DNA of 64,000 nt from Burkholderiales bacterium (GCA_019634955.1 JAHCAK010000004.1:1-64000), one strand, 5' to 3'. Counted from the first letter of the stretch, positions 25,587 to 34,821 are shown. Program-made: numbers and translations. Notes: generated by a model from the letters alone, not told the origin.

Positions 25587-26447
25587 CTACTTGCGCACCA
25601 GCTCCACCCGCCTGTTCTTCGCCCTGCCCTCCTCGCTGCGGTTGTCGGCCACGGGGCGCTCCTGCCCGAAGCCCGCGGCGGAAAGGCGCTTCGCGTCGAT
25701 GCCGCCGGCCACGATGGCGGCCATGACGCTCTGCGCCCGCTTCTCGGAGAGCGACTTGTTGGCGGCCGCCTGGCCCACGTTGTCGGTGTGGCCCTCGATC
25801 GCGACCTTGAGGGCCGGGGCGGACTTGAGCGCCGCCACGATCTCGCGCACGGTGGCCTGCCCGTCGGACTTCAGGTCCCACTTTCCCGTGTCGAAGTTGA
25901 TGTAAAGGGCGATGAAGCCGTTGCGGTTCAGCTCGTCGAGCAGCTTGTTCGCGCTGACCACCTGCTGCATCGCGGCCACCTCCACGACCTGCAGCCGGTA
26001 GCTCTGGGCGGGGGCGCTGAAGATCTCCGGCTCCACGCGCACCCACACCTCCTTGCCGCCCGTCGCCACCCTGAGCGTCGTCTCGCCGCCGTCGCCCTCG
26101 CGCGGCAGGCGCTCGTAGACGACCTCGCCCCCGATTGCCTTGACGGCATTCTGGTAGTTGCGAAGCAGCTGCAGCGGGCTGGGCTGCTTCTGCGGGTCGC
26201 CGTGGAAGTAGCGGATCACCGTCGCATCGCCCTCCACCGCCTTGCGCTGCGGCTCGCCGCCCTGCTGCCCCACCGCGAACTCGACGGCGTTGTAGTTCTT
26301 CTCGTACTCGGCGATGTGGGAGCCGGGGTAGCGCGTGAGGAGCGGGTGGTCCTTCGACTTCGGCACGTCCGGGGCGGGGAACACCGCGCAGGGCAGGGCC
26401 AGCGCGGCCATGAGGACCAGGCGTTGGAACGGCTTCAAGGGGGTCAT
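25587..26447 (-). CDS. OmpA-family outer membrane/peptidoglycan-associated protein
   Basis: 286 residues. A signal peptide (MTPLKPFQRLVLMAALALPCAVFPAPD) gives the start at 26447; upstream in-frame sequence is Arg-rich and non-coding in character. An N-terminal domain (27-150) of unknown type precedes the OmpA-like peptidoglycan-binding domain: IALYINFDTGKWDLKSDG, VAIEGHTDNVGQAAANKSLSEKRAQSV and SAAGFGQERPVADNRSEEGRAKNRRVELV. The domain binds diaminopimelate in the cell wall. The N-terminal part resembles proteins that carry DUF4892-like or unknown OmpA fusions. Confidence 0.88.
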   Translation of the reverse strand: MTPLKPFQRLVLMAALALPCAVFPAPDVPKSKDHPLLTRYPGSHIAEYEKNYNAVEFAVGQQGGEPQRKAVEGDATVIRYFHGDPQKQPSPLQLLRNYQNAVKAIGGEVVYERLPREGDGGETTLRVATGGKEVWVRVEPEIFSAPAQSYRLQVVEVAAMQQVVSANKLLDELNRNGFIALYINFDTGKWDLKSDGQATVREIVAALKSAPALKVAIEGHTDNVGQAAANKSLSEKRAQSVMAAIVAGGIDAKRLSAAGFGQERPVADNRSEEGRAKNRRVELVRK

Positions 26448-26529
26448 TCCGGGGCTCCTCGCGGGAAGAGGCAGCCAAGTTAGCGCACGGCGGCGCGGTC
26501 GTCCAACGGCGGCGCGTGCGCGGGCCGGC

Positions 26530-26850
26530 TTACGGGTCGATCGCCGCGAGCGCCGCGCCGATGGCGCCCGCATCGCCGGGCCGCACGAGTCGCGACGCCT
26601 CGCGGCCATCGGCCAGGAACACCAGCGTCGGCCAGAGCTTCACGCCGAAGGAACGCCCCAGCGGCCGGCCCCGCCCGTCGGCGACCTTCAGGTGGCGCAC
26701 GCGCGGGTGGGCGGCCAGCGCCTCCGCGACGAGCGGCTGCGCCGCGCGGCACCAGCCGCAGGTGGGGCTGCCGAACTCGAGCAGCGTCGGCCCGGGCAGC
26801 GCATCGACCTGCGCGCGCGCGGGCTCGGTGTCGGCGTAGGCCTCGGCCAT
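26530..26850 (-). CDS. Thioredoxin-like protein
   Basis: 106 residues without a signal peptide, so cytoplasmic. Thioredoxin fold with redox motif C-G-W-C at residues 31-34 (FGSPTCGWCRAAQ) and the cis-proline segment LWPTLVFLADG near 73-83. It would reduce or isomerise disulfides, or act as a specialised reductase. ATG overlaps the TGA of the upstream DUF3592 gene. It is the last gene on the minus strand after the hydrogenase cluster, but a role in hydrogenase assembly is not implied by its sequence. Confidence 0.85.
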   Translation of the reverse strand: MAEAYADTEPARAQVDALPGPTLLEFGSPTCGWCRAAQPLVAEALAAHPRVRHLKVADGRGRPLGRSFGVKLWPTLVFLADGREASRLVRPGDAGAIGAALAAIDP

Positions 26851-27347
26851 CACGGCAGGAGCCCCACCTTGCCCGCCACGATCCACGCGAGGCCGGCGGC
26901 CGCGAAGAGCGCCACCAGGCCCGCGGCGAGCATCCCGAGGGGCAGGAACCACACGCCGCCTCGCGCGTCGACCAGCGGCTCGACCTTGCCGAGCGGGTCC
27001 ACGAGGAGCCGCGCCGTTTCGCCCACCGCGTGCGCCCCCGCCTGGTCCGCGCCCAGCGGGGAACGCACGCGGCCCCGGCTGCCATTGGGCAAGGCGAACT
27101 CGTAGACGGGAAAGAAGAAATCCTGCGGGCCCTGCAGCGTCGGCCGCGAAGGCATGTTGCCGGCCGTGTACTGCGCGGTCCGCGGAGCGAAGCGCGTCTC
27201 CTTGACGACCTCCACCACCCTGCCCTCGACGCGCACCCATCGCCCGAGGGCCCGCAGGCGGGTCGCGAGCCCGGTGCCGCCCAGCCACAGGAGCAGCAGC
27301 CCCATGGCGAGGAAGCCCAGCGCGAAGGCGGAGACGATGATCGTCAT
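26850..27347 (-). CDS. DUF3592-family membrane protein
   Basis: 165 residues with an N-terminal membrane helix (about 3-25), a beta-rich exposed domain and a C-terminal hydrophobic segment (135-162). The pattern W-x-x-V-E-G-x-V (RWVRVEGRVVEVV), then FFFPVYEFALPNGSRGRVRSPLG and VGETARLLVDPLGKVEPLV, is typical of DUF3592 proteins. Function unknown. It begins 36 bases after the end of hypX and overlaps the thioredoxin-like gene, so it may be read as a tail of the hydrogenase transcript. Confidence 0.75.
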   Translation of the reverse strand: MTIIVSAFALGFLAMGLLLLWLGGTGLATRLRALGRWVRVEGRVVEVVKETRFAPRTAQYTAGNMPSRPTLQGPQDFFFPVYEFALPNGSRGRVRSPLGADQAGAHAVGETARLLVDPLGKVEPLVDARGGVWFLPLGMLAAGLVALFAAAGLAWIVAGKVGLLP

Positions 27348-27382
27348 GGCCCGCGCATTCTCGGCGCGCGGGCGGCCGCGGG

Positions 27383-29098
27383 TCAACCGGGCGCGCCGGC
27401 GCGGTGCGAGGCGAGGTAGTACGGCGTCCTCGCCTTGGGCAGCTTGTGCACGAAGTGGTAGCGCGCCACGTGGTAGCTGGGGTCGAAGCCGTAGAAGTTG
27501 AGCTTCATGCGCTCGAGCTCCTCCTCCCGGTACTTGTCCAGCGGCTTGGCGGTCTCGTCCACGAGCCGCTGGCGGCGCTTGGCGAAGAGCGTGTCGGCGT
27601 AGCGCGGGTCTTCCGCCATGGCCTGCGCGCGCTTGACGGCTGCCGCGAGGAAGGCGTGCGGGTCGTGGCCGAAGCGCGCGTCGGCCAGCCCGAGCTGCAC
27701 GGCCTCGTGCGAGCCCATGGGCAGGCGGCGCGCCGTGATCTCCCGCGCGCGCTTCTCCCCCACGCGGCGCGGCAGCAGGTAGGTCCAGTACTCCGAGCCG
27801 TAGAGGTTGCCCATGCCCTTGTAGTGCGGGTTGAGCACGACGCCGCGGTTGAGCCACACGCGGTCGGCGGCGAGCGCGAGGAAGACGCCGCCCGCGCCGG
27901 CGTTGCCCGCGAGCGCCGAGACGGTGAGGCGATCCGTCATGGTGATGACCTCGCGCGCCACGTCGTCGATGGCGTTGATGCTCTCCCAGGAGGCGTCCGC
28001 CGGGCGCCCCGTCGCCTCGATGGCGTTGAGGTGGATGCCGTTTGACCAGAAGTCCTCGCCGCCGGCCAGCACCAGCACCTTCGTCGGGCGGCATTTCGCC
28101 ACCTGCAGCGCGGCCAGCAGGCGGCGGCACTGCGAGGGCGACATGGCGCCGTTGTGGAAGGCGAAGTGCAGCACGCCCACGTCGCCGTGCTCCTCGTAGC
28201 GCAGTTCCCGCCAGGTGTCGCCGTGCGGCGGCGCGTCCACCGCGTAGGCGATCTCGGCCACGCCCGCGAGGGCGTCGCCCAGCACCTCGGTGGCCGGGAG
28301 CTTGAGCGTGGGGTCCCCGCTTTCGGGCGCGATCGCCTGCAGGTGCGAGATCCACACCGCGCCGTCGCGCGTGGCGCGCAGTATCCCGCCGTGGCGCGTG
28401 GCGATGACCCCGCCGGGCACGGGGCCGCGAAGCGTTCCCTCCGCGTGCGCGCCGAAGAGCCGCACCGGGCGCCCGAGGATCTCGTCGCGCAGGCCCGGGA
28501 AGCCGTCGGCGGAGTGGATCTTGCGCAGCACGGTGAGCGTGTCGTCCGCCGCCCAGTCGATGGCGCGGTCGGCCTGGCGCACGAGGGGCCGTGCGCGGCC
28601 GCGGGCCTCGGCTCCCAGGTCCGCAACCTGCACCGGCTTCTCGCCGCGCGCGAAGGCCTTCACGGCCTCCGTCACCGCCGTGACGGCTGCCTCCGTCACC
28701 TCGCGCCGGTAGAGGCTCGACTTGGGGGCGAGCCGCATGGGAAACGCGCGGTGCGCCCACACCGGCCCGGCGTCCATCTCGCCCACGGCCTGGAGCACCG
28801 TCACGCCCCACTCGCGCTCGCCCTCGAGGATGGCCCAGTCGAGCGCCGAGGGGCCGCGGTCGCCCGGCACGCCCGGGTGGACGACGAGGCAAGGCACTGC
28901 CGACCACACGGCCTCGGGAATCGCGCGCTTGAGGAAGGGCGCGATCACGAGGTCCGGTTTCGCGAGCGCCAGCGCCTGCGCCGTGAGCGCGTCGTTCACG
29001 TCCAGCTCGATGGCCACCTCGTGCCCGAGCTCGCGCAGCTCGATGAAGAGGCGCTGCGCGAGGCCGTTGAAGGCGTGGGTGAGGAAGAGGATCTTCAT
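27383..29098 (-). CDS. hypX: Hydrogenase maturation factor HypX (CO-ligand synthesis)
   Basis: 571 residues in two modules. Residues 1-260 are formyltransferase-like: MKILFLTHAFNGLAQRLF, PCLVVHPGVPGDRGPSALDWAI with the formyl-binding HPG, and a C-terminal OB-like part. Residues about 270-571 are enoyl-CoA hydratase/isomerase-like (LVLAGGEDFWSNGIHLNAIEA; SALAGNAGAGGVFLALAADRV). HypX (HoxX) converts formyl-THF via formyl-CoA to the active-site CO of [NiFe] hydrogenases made in air. Its presence fits the oxygen-tolerant enzyme encoded upstream. It starts seven bases after hypE. Confidence 0.93.
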   Translation of the reverse strand: MKILFLTHAFNGLAQRLFIELRELGHEVAIELDVNDALTAQALALAKPDLVIAPFLKRAIPEAVWSAVPCLVVHPGVPGDRGPSALDWAILEGEREWGVTVLQAVGEMDAGPVWAHRAFPMRLAPKSSLYRREVTEAAVTAVTEAVKAFARGEKPVQVADLGAEARGRARPLVRQADRAIDWAADDTLTVLRKIHSADGFPGLRDEILGRPVRLFGAHAEGTLRGPVPGGVIATRHGGILRATRDGAVWISHLQAIAPESGDPTLKLPATEVLGDALAGVAEIAYAVDAPPHGDTWRELRYEEHGDVGVLHFAFHNGAMSPSQCRRLLAALQVAKCRPTKVLVLAGGEDFWSNGIHLNAIEATGRPADASWESINAIDDVAREVITMTDRLTVSALAGNAGAGGVFLALAADRVWLNRGVVLNPHYKGMGNLYGSEYWTYLLPRRVGEKRAREITARRLPMGSHEAVQLGLADARFGHDPHAFLAAAVKRAQAMAEDPRYADTLFAKRRQRLVDETAKPLDKYREEELERMKLNFYGFDPSYHVARYHFVHKLPKARTPYYLASHRAGAPG

Positions 29099-29105
29099 GC
29101 GGGCT

Positions 29106-30155
29106 TCAGCAGATGCGCGGCAGCTGCTCCCCGGCCAGCCAGTCGACCATGCGGCTGCCGCCGAAGCCGGTGCGCATCTGCACGAAATGGTGCGCGTCCT
29201 CGACGACCTCGCCGATGATCGCGGCATCCCGGCCCTGCGGGTGGGCCCGCATGGCCGCGAGCAGCCGCGGCGCGTCGTCGGCGGAGCAGATGGCCACGAG
29301 CTTGCCCTCGTTGGCGACGTAGAGCGGGTCGAGCCCGAGGAACTCGCAGGCGGCCGCCACCTCCGCGCGCACGGGGATGGCGGCCTCCTCCAGCCGCATG
29401 CCGACGCCGGACTGGCGCGCGATCTCGTTCAGCGTCGTCGCGAGCCCGCCGCGCGTGGGGTCGCGAAGGCAGTGCAGCGTCGGCACCGCCTCCACCATCG
29501 CCGCCACCAGGCGGTGCAGCGACTGCGTGTCGGAGGCGATCGTGGTCTCGAAGGTGAGGTTCTCGCGCAGCGACATGATGGCCACGCCGTGGTCGCCCAT
29601 CGTGCCGGAGACGAGGATCGCATCCCCGGGGCGCGCGCGGTTGCCGGAGACCTCGATGCCCTCGGGCACCACGCCCACGCCGGTGGTGTTGATGAAGACG
29701 CCGTCGCCCTTGCCCTTCTCCACCACCTTCGTGTCGCCGGTGATGATGGGCACGCCCGCCTCCATCGCCGCCTTCGCCATCGATTCGACGATGCGCTTCA
29801 GGTCCGCGAGCGGGTAGCCCTCCTCGAGGATGAAGCCGGAGGTGAGGTAGAGCGGCTTCGCCCCGGCCATCGCGACGTCGTTCACGGTGCCGTGCACCGA
29901 CAGGCACCCGATGTCGCCGCCGGGGAAGAAAAGCGGCGTGATCACGTGGCTGTCGGTGGCGACCACGAGGCGCCCGCGCGGCATCGGCACGCGCGCCTGG
30001 TCGTTCATCTCGCGCAGCCACTCGTTGTCGAAGGCGGCGAGGAAGAGCTCGTCGATGAGCTGCGCCATGGCGCGCCCGCCGCTGCCGTGGCTCATGTCCA
30101 CGACGCCGCGCTTGAAGTCGATGGGGCGGATGTAGTCCTTGCGTGCGCTGTTCAT
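29106..30155 (-). CDS. hypE: Hydrogenase maturation protein HypE
   Basis: 349 residues. PurM-like ATPase: MSHGSGGRAMAQLI (N-terminal glycine-rich loop), VVATDSHVITPLFFPGGDIG, HGTVNDVAMAGAKP, PIITGDTKVVEKGKGDGVFINTTG and RDPTRGGLATTLNEIA. The chain ends PRIC with the C-terminal cysteine that accepts the carbamoyl group and is dehydrated to thiocyanate, the source of CN ligands. It works with HypF, HypC and HypD. Confidence 0.96.
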   Translation of the reverse strand: MNSARKDYIRPIDFKRGVVDMSHGSGGRAMAQLIDELFLAAFDNEWLREMNDQARVPMPRGRLVVATDSHVITPLFFPGGDIGCLSVHGTVNDVAMAGAKPLYLTSGFILEEGYPLADLKRIVESMAKAAMEAGVPIITGDTKVVEKGKGDGVFINTTGVGVVPEGIEVSGNRARPGDAILVSGTMGDHGVAIMSLRENLTFETTIASDTQSLHRLVAAMVEAVPTLHCLRDPTRGGLATTLNEIARQSGVGMRLEEAAIPVRAEVAAACEFLGLDPLYVANEGKLVAICSADDAPRLLAAMRAHPQGRDAAIIGEVVEDAHHFVQMRTGFGGSRMVDWLAGEQLPRIC

Positions 30156-30159
30156 GGCG

Positions 30160-31326
30160 TCAGGAGGCCGGACGGTAGCGGCCGTAGGTGTAGTGGGCGG
30201 CGCAGGCGCCCTCGGAGGAGACCATGCAGCTGCCCATGGGCGTCTCGGGGGTGCAGGCGGTGCCGAAGACCTTGCAGTCGGTGGGCCGCTTCACGCCGCG
30301 CAGGATGGCGCCGCATTCGCAGGCCTTGTTGTCGGGCACCGTGCGGTCGCGCAGGCCGAAGCGCTTCTCCGCGTCGAAGGCGGCCCACTTCTCCTTGAGG
30401 CGCAGCGCGCTGTAGGGCACGCGCCCCAGGCCCCGCCACTCGAAGGCCTGGCGCAGCTCGAAGACGTCGGCCACGAGCGACTTCGCCTTGGCGTTGCCCT
30501 CGGGGGTGACCGCGCGAGAGAACTCGTTCTCGACCTCGGCGCGGCCGTCGTTCACCTGCCGCACCAGCATCTCGATCGCCTGCATCACGTCCAGCGGCTC
30601 GAAGCCGGCGATGACCACGGGCTTGCGGTACTCCTCGGCGAAGTAGTCGTAGGGCTGGCTGCCGATCACCGTGGAGACGTGCGCCGGGCCCACGAAGCCG
30701 TCTATCTTCACGGTGCCGAGTTCCCGCACCTCGGGGGATTCGAGGATGTGCGCGATGGCCGACGGCGTGAGCACGTGGTTCACGAAGACGGTGAAGTTCG
30801 CGAGGCCCAGCTCTCGCGCCTGCCGCACCACCAGCGCCGTGGGCGGCGTGGTCGTCTCGAAGCCGATGGCGAGGAAGACCACCTGCCGCTCCGGCTCCTC
30901 CTGCGCGATGCGCAGCGCGTCGGCCGCCGAGTAGACCATGCGGATGTCGGCGCCGCGGGCCTTCGCCTTCATGAGCGAGAGCCCGTTGGAGGCCGGCACG
31001 CGCATCACGTCGGCGTAGGTGCACAGCGTCACGTTCTCCCCTCGCCCGCTTGCGGGAGAGGGGTCGGGGGCGAGGGGGCCGAGAGCGAGCTCGATCGCCA
31101 TGTCGATCCGGCCGATGGGCAGCACGCACACGGGGCAGCCGGGCCCGTGGACCATCACCACGTTCGCCGGCAGCAGGTCCTTCACGCCGTAGCGCGAGAT
31201 CGCGTGCGTGTGCCCGCCGCAGAACTCCATGAAGTGGTAGGTGCGGCCGGGGTCGGCGGCCTCGCCGATGCGCGCCGCGATGGCGCGCGCCAGCTCGCCG
31301 TCGCGGAACTCGTCCACGTACTTCAC
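30160..31326 (-). CDS. hypD: Hydrogenase maturation protein HypD (with in-frame repeat insertion)
   Basis: 388 residues from a GTG that overlaps the hypC stop (GTGA). Conserved cysteine motifs: FCGGHTHAI, HGPGCPVCVLP (redox/ligand-binding cysteines), and a [4Fe-4S] region with CGAILRGVKRPTDC and the terminal SEGACAAHYTY. HypD with HypC assembles the Fe(CN)2CO unit. Residues about 83-97 (PLAPDPSPASGRGE region) have no counterpart in E. coli HypD, where strand GRID...EIA runs directly into the CTF/CTYGD strand. The extra 45 bases coincide with a palindromic repeat. Confidence 0.95.
   Translation of the reverse strand: MKYVDEFRDGELARAIAARIGEAADPGRTYHFMEFCGGHTHAISRYGVKDLLPANVVMVHGPGCPVCVLPIGRIDMAIELALGPLAPDPSPASGRGENVTLCTYADVMRVPASNGLSLMKAKARGADIRMVYSAADALRIAQEEPERQVVFLAIGFETTTPPTALVVRQARELGLANFTVFVNHVLTPSAIAHILESPEVRELGTVKIDGFVGPAHVSTVIGSQPYDYFAEEYRKPVVIAGFEPLDVMQAIEMLVRQVNDGRAEVENEFSRAVTPEGNAKAKSLVADVFELRQAFEWRGLGRVPYSALRLKEKWAAFDAEKRFGLRDRTVPDNKACECGAILRGVKRPTDCKVFGTACTPETPMGSCMVSSEGACAAHYTYGRYRPAS
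31036..31080. repeat. Dispersed palindromic repeat inserted in frame in hypD
   Basis: On the plus strand CTCCCCTCGCCCGCTTGCGG is followed by GAGAGGGGTCGGGGGCGAGG. The core CTCGCCCGCTTGCGGGAGAG pairs as CCCGC-TT-GCGGG with flanks, and the CCCCTC/GAGGGG ends recur. This is the common proteobacterial CCCTCTCCCGCTTGCGGGAGAGGG-type repeat, normally intergenic. Its length of 45 bases is a multiple of three, so hypD stays open. Confidence 0.75.
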
Positions 31327-31556
31327 GCGGCCTCCGGCTCTGCGGCGGCCAGGCCGGCGAAGAGCTCGAGGGTCTTCCTCGCCTCCTCGGGGTCGAGCTT
31401 CTGCAGCGCGTAGCCCACGTGCACGATCACGTAGTCGCCGGGCCAGACGTCGTCCACGAGCGCGAGCGAGATTTCCTTCCGCACGCCGGCCAGGTCGATC
31501 ACGGCCTGGTCGTTGTCGCGCAGCTCCACCACCTTCGCGGGAATGGCAAGGCACAT
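31323..31556 (-). CDS. hypC: Hydrogenase maturation chaperone HypC
   Basis: 77 residues. Starts MCLAIPAKVVEL with the N-terminal Met-Cys whose cysteine binds the Fe(CN)2CO unit and the pre-large subunit. DVWPGDYVIVHVGYALQKLDPEEA is the family's C-terminal pattern. One base separates it from hypF, and its stop overlaps the hypD GTG. The second HypC-type protein in the cluster (38297) is the HupF/HoxL form. Confidence 0.96.
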   Translation of the reverse strand: MCLAIPAKVVELRDNDQAVIDLAGVRKEISLALVDDVWPGDYVIVHVGYALQKLDPEEARKTLELFAGLAAAEPEAA

Positions 31557-31557
31557 G

Positions 31558-33903
31558 TCATTCGTCTCCCGGTTCGTTCCTCGACGACGCGAGCTCCTGC
31601 AGCGCGGCCCACGCCTGCCCCAGCGCGATGCCGCCGTCGTTGGCCGGGGCCGCGCGGGCCTCCAGCACGGTGAGGCCGCCCGCGCCCAGCGCGCGCCGCA
31701 GCCCCTCGGAAAGGATGGCGTTCACGAAGCAGCCGCCGCCGAGGGCCACGGCCGCGAGCCCCTCGCGCGCCGCCGCCTCGCGCGCCCATGCGGCGAGCGC
31801 CTGCACGAGCGTCGCGTGGAAGAGCGCCGCGCCGTAGGCCGCGTCCGTCGTGGCCGCGAGCCGCTCGGCCAGGGGCAGCAGGTCCAGCGTCGCCTCGGGG
31901 GTGATGCGCCAAAGCGACCGCTCCGCCGCGACCGGCCCATGGGCGGCCGCGAGCGCCTCGAGCTGCATCGCCGCCTGGCCTTCGAAGGCCGACACCTCGC
32001 GCACGCCGAGCAGCGCCGCCGCGGCGTCGAACCAGCGGCCGGCGGAGGTGGTCAGCGGCGCATTGGTGCCGCGATCGAGCATCTCGGCCACGATGGCCGC
32101 GCCCGGGCGCGAGTAGCGCTGCGCGACCTCCGCGCCGCGGCCCAGCGCGTGCAGCGCCGCGGCCCCCATGCGCCACGGCTCGCGCGCGGCACGGTCGCCG
32201 CCGGGAAGGCGAAGCGTCCCCAGGTGGCCCAGCCGGCGGAAGCGCGCGCCGTCGACGCGCAGCAGCTCCCCGCCCCAGGCCGTGCCGTCGGTGCCCATTC
32301 CGACGCCGTCCATCGCGAGCCCCAGGACGGGCCCCGCGATGCCGTGCTCCGCGCACACCGCGGCGATGTGCGCGTGGTGGTGCTGGATGGCGAAGGCGGG
32401 AATGCCGCGCTCGGCCGCCAGGCGCGCGGCCAGCCGGCTCGAGTAGAAGTCGGGGTGCAGGTCGTGGGCGCACGCCGCCGGCTCGACCTCGAGGATCGCG
32501 AGCAGGTGCGCGACGGCCTCATCCAGCGACTCGCAGGTGGGCGCGTTGTCGAGGTCGCCCACGTGCGGCGTGAGGAAGGCCTCCGCACCGCGCGTGACGC
32601 ACGCGGTGTTCTTGAGCCAGGCGCCAGTGGCGAGCACCGGCGGGCCGTGCCGCGGCAGCGCGATGGCGCGCGGCGTCCACCCGCGGGCGCGGCGCACGAA
32701 GGCCGGGCCCTCGGGGGTCGCGCGCACGAGGCTGTCGTCGCAGCGCGCGGCGATGTCGCGGTCGTGCACGACGAAGGCGTCGGCGATGCCCGCGAGGCGC
32801 CGCACGGCCTCGTCGTTGCCGGTCACCAGCGGCTCGCCGCCGGGGTTGGCGCTCGTCATGACGAGGACGAGATCCTGCGGGGCCTCGAGCCAGGCGGTGC
32901 CGGCCTTCGCGCCGCTCGCCTCGAAGAAGAGCAGCCACTGCAGCGGCGTGCACGGAAGCATCGCGCCCAGCGCGGAGACGCCGCCCGCGATGCCGGCGAG
33001 GCGCTCGTCGCACGCCGGGCGCTTGGGGCACAGGACGATGGGCCGCTCGCGCGACTCGAGCAGCGCGCGCGAGTCGGCGTCGATCACGGCGAAGGGTTCG
33101 AGCGAGGCGGCGTTGGCCGCCATCACGGCGAAGGGCTTCTCCTCGCGCTGCTTGGCGGCGCGCAGCCTCGCCACGGCGCGGACGTTGGCCGCGTCGCAAA
33201 CGAGGTGGAACCCGCCCAGGCCCTTCAGGGCGACCACCTTGCCGTCGCGGATCTTCGCCAGCGCCGCGGCGATCACGTCGGGGCGCGCGACCGGCTCGCC
33301 GTGCTCGCCCAGCAGCGCGATGCGCGGCCCGCACACGGGGCAGGCGTCGGGCTGGGCGTGGAAGCGGCGGTCGGCCGGATCGCCGTACTCGCGCGCGCAG
33401 GCCGGGCACATGGCGAACGGCGCCATCGTGGTGCGCGGGCGGTCGTAGGGCACGCCCTTCGTGATGGTGAAGCGCGGCCCGCAGTGCGTGCAGTTGATGA
33501 ACGGGTAGCGGTAGCGGCGGTCGGCCGGGTCGAAGAGCTCGGAAAGGCAATCCGGGCAGGTGGCCGCGTCCGGCGTGACGGGCGTGGTCGCCGTGCCGCC
33601 GCGACTGGCCGCGATGGCGAACCCCGCCCCGGGCTCGGCCGCCACGGCCTGCGCCTCGACGGCCGTGACGCGAGAGAGCGGCGGCGCGTCGGCGGCCACG
33701 CGGCGCAGGAAATCCTCGAGCGCCGCGCGCGGGCCCTGGACTTCCGCGAGCACCCCTTCGGCATCGTTCAGCACCCAGCCGTCCAGGGACAGCTCATGGG
33801 CGAGGCGCCACACGAACGGCCGGAAGCCCACGCCCTGCACCGTGCCGCGCACGCGCACGCGGCGGCGCTCGGTGGCGGCTGGGGCGAGGACGGGGGTGTC
33901 CAT
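31558..33903 (-). CDS. hypF: Carbamoyltransferase HypF
   Basis: 781 residues. Domains in order: acylphosphatase (VRVRGTVQGVGFRPFVWRLA, about 14-100); two zinc fingers (CPDCLSELF, CTHCGPRF, CPACAREYG, CPVCGPR, about 115-205); YrdC-like nucleotide-binding (KVVALKGLGGFHLVCDA, about 220-400); and a Kae1-like domain with the metal-binding IQHHHAHIAAV (near 520) and DGVGMGTDG. HypF uses carbamoyl phosphate and ATP to load HypE with a carbamoyl group for CN synthesis. Start ATG at 33903, 15 bases after hypB. Confidence 0.96.
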   Translation of the reverse strand: MDTPVLAPAATERRRVRVRGTVQGVGFRPFVWRLAHELSLDGWVLNDAEGVLAEVQGPRAALEDFLRRVAADAPPLSRVTAVEAQAVAAEPGAGFAIAASRGGTATTPVTPDAATCPDCLSELFDPADRRYRYPFINCTHCGPRFTITKGVPYDRPRTTMAPFAMCPACAREYGDPADRRFHAQPDACPVCGPRIALLGEHGEPVARPDVIAAALAKIRDGKVVALKGLGGFHLVCDAANVRAVARLRAAKQREEKPFAVMAANAASLEPFAVIDADSRALLESRERPIVLCPKRPACDERLAGIAGGVSALGAMLPCTPLQWLLFFEASGAKAGTAWLEAPQDLVLVMTSANPGGEPLVTGNDEAVRRLAGIADAFVVHDRDIAARCDDSLVRATPEGPAFVRRARGWTPRAIALPRHGPPVLATGAWLKNTACVTRGAEAFLTPHVGDLDNAPTCESLDEAVAHLLAILEVEPAACAHDLHPDFYSSRLAARLAAERGIPAFAIQHHHAHIAAVCAEHGIAGPVLGLAMDGVGMGTDGTAWGGELLRVDGARFRRLGHLGTLRLPGGDRAAREPWRMGAAALHALGRGAEVAQRYSRPGAAIVAEMLDRGTNAPLTTSAGRWFDAAAALLGVREVSAFEGQAAMQLEALAAAHGPVAAERSLWRITPEATLDLLPLAERLAATTDAAYGAALFHATLVQALAAWAREAAAREGLAAVALGGGCFVNAILSEGLRRALGAGGLTVLEARAAPANDGGIALGQAWAALQELASSRNEPGDE

Positions 33904-33917
33904 TGCGGGCGGAATCC

Positions 33918-34808
33918 TCAGGGCTTCCCGGACTCGGCGCAGGTGCACACGGCGCCGCAACCGACGCCCACCGTGCCGCGGATGCGCCGGCCCCGCGCCT
34001 CGCGCGCGCCGCCGCGGACCCAGTCGATCCACTTGTCGAGCCCCTCGCCCGTCGTGGCCGAGACGCGCAGCACCTCGATCGCCGGGTTCACGCGCCGCGC
34101 GTTGGCCTCGCACAGGGCCGCGTCGAAGGCGAGGTGCGGCAGCAGGTCGCACTTGTTGAGGAGCATGAGGTCGGCGGCGGCGAACATGTCCGGGTACTTG
34201 AGCGGCTTGTCCTCGCCTTCGGTGACCGAGAGCACGACGACCTTGTGCGCCTCGCCCAGGTCGAAGGCCGAGGGGCAGACGAGGTTGCCCACGTTCTCGA
34301 TCATGACGATCGAGTCCTCGCGCGGGGCGAGCGCCTCGAGCGCGTGGCCGACCATGTGCGCGTCGAGGTGGCAGCCCTTGCCGGTGTTCACCTGCACGGC
34401 CCTGGCGCCGGTCGCGCGGATGCGGTCGGCGTCGTTCGAGGTCTGCTGGTCGCCCTCGATCACCGTGATGGGGAGGTCGCCGGCGAGGCGCTTGATCGTC
34501 TCGACAAGCAGCGTGGTCTTTCCCGAGCCGGGGCTGGAGACGAGGTTCAGCGCGAAGATGCCCTTGGCGGTGAAGAGGCGCCGGTTGGCGTTGGCCTCGG
34601 CGTCGTTCTTCGCGAGGATGGCCTGCTCCACCGCGACCGCGCGGTCCGCCGGGGTGCTCGCCGCGTGCGAGTGCGACGGGCCTTCGCCGTGATGATGGTG
34701 ATGGTGGCCATGGTCGTGGCCGTGGCCGTGGTCGTGGTCATGGTGATGATGGTGCCCGTGGCCGTCGATCGTCACCTGGTCCGTCCCGCATCCGCATGTC
34801 GTGCACAT
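33918..34808 (-). CDS. hypB: Nickel-binding GTPase HypB
   Basis: 296 residues. N-terminal high-affinity nickel motif CTTCGCG (residues 2-8), then a His/Asp-rich stretch (about 15-47) that stores nickel, then the G domain: [12 protein letters not shown] (P-loop), [30 protein letters not shown] and [11 protein letters not shown]. It inserts nickel into the large subunit with HypA. The C-terminus has an extra Cys-rich tail (Cys284, Cys288, Cys290 in [14 protein letters not shown]) beyond the usual end of the G domain, possibly a further metal site. Confidence 0.95.
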   Translation of the reverse strand: MCTTCGCGTDQVTIDGHGHHHHHDHDHGHGHDHGHHHHHHGEGPSHSHAASTPADRAVAVEQAILAKNDAEANANRRLFTAKGIFALNLVSSPGSGKTTLLVETIKRLAGDLPITVIEGDQQTSNDADRIRATGARAVQVNTGKGCHLDAHMVGHALEALAPREDSIVMIENVGNLVCPSAFDLGEAHKVVVLSVTEGEDKPLKYPDMFAAADLMLLNKCDLLPHLAFDAALCEANARRVNPAIEVLRVSATTGEGLDKWIDWVRGGAREARGRRIRGTVGVGCGAVCTCAESGKP

Positions 34809-34821
34809 CGCATTCTCCGTT

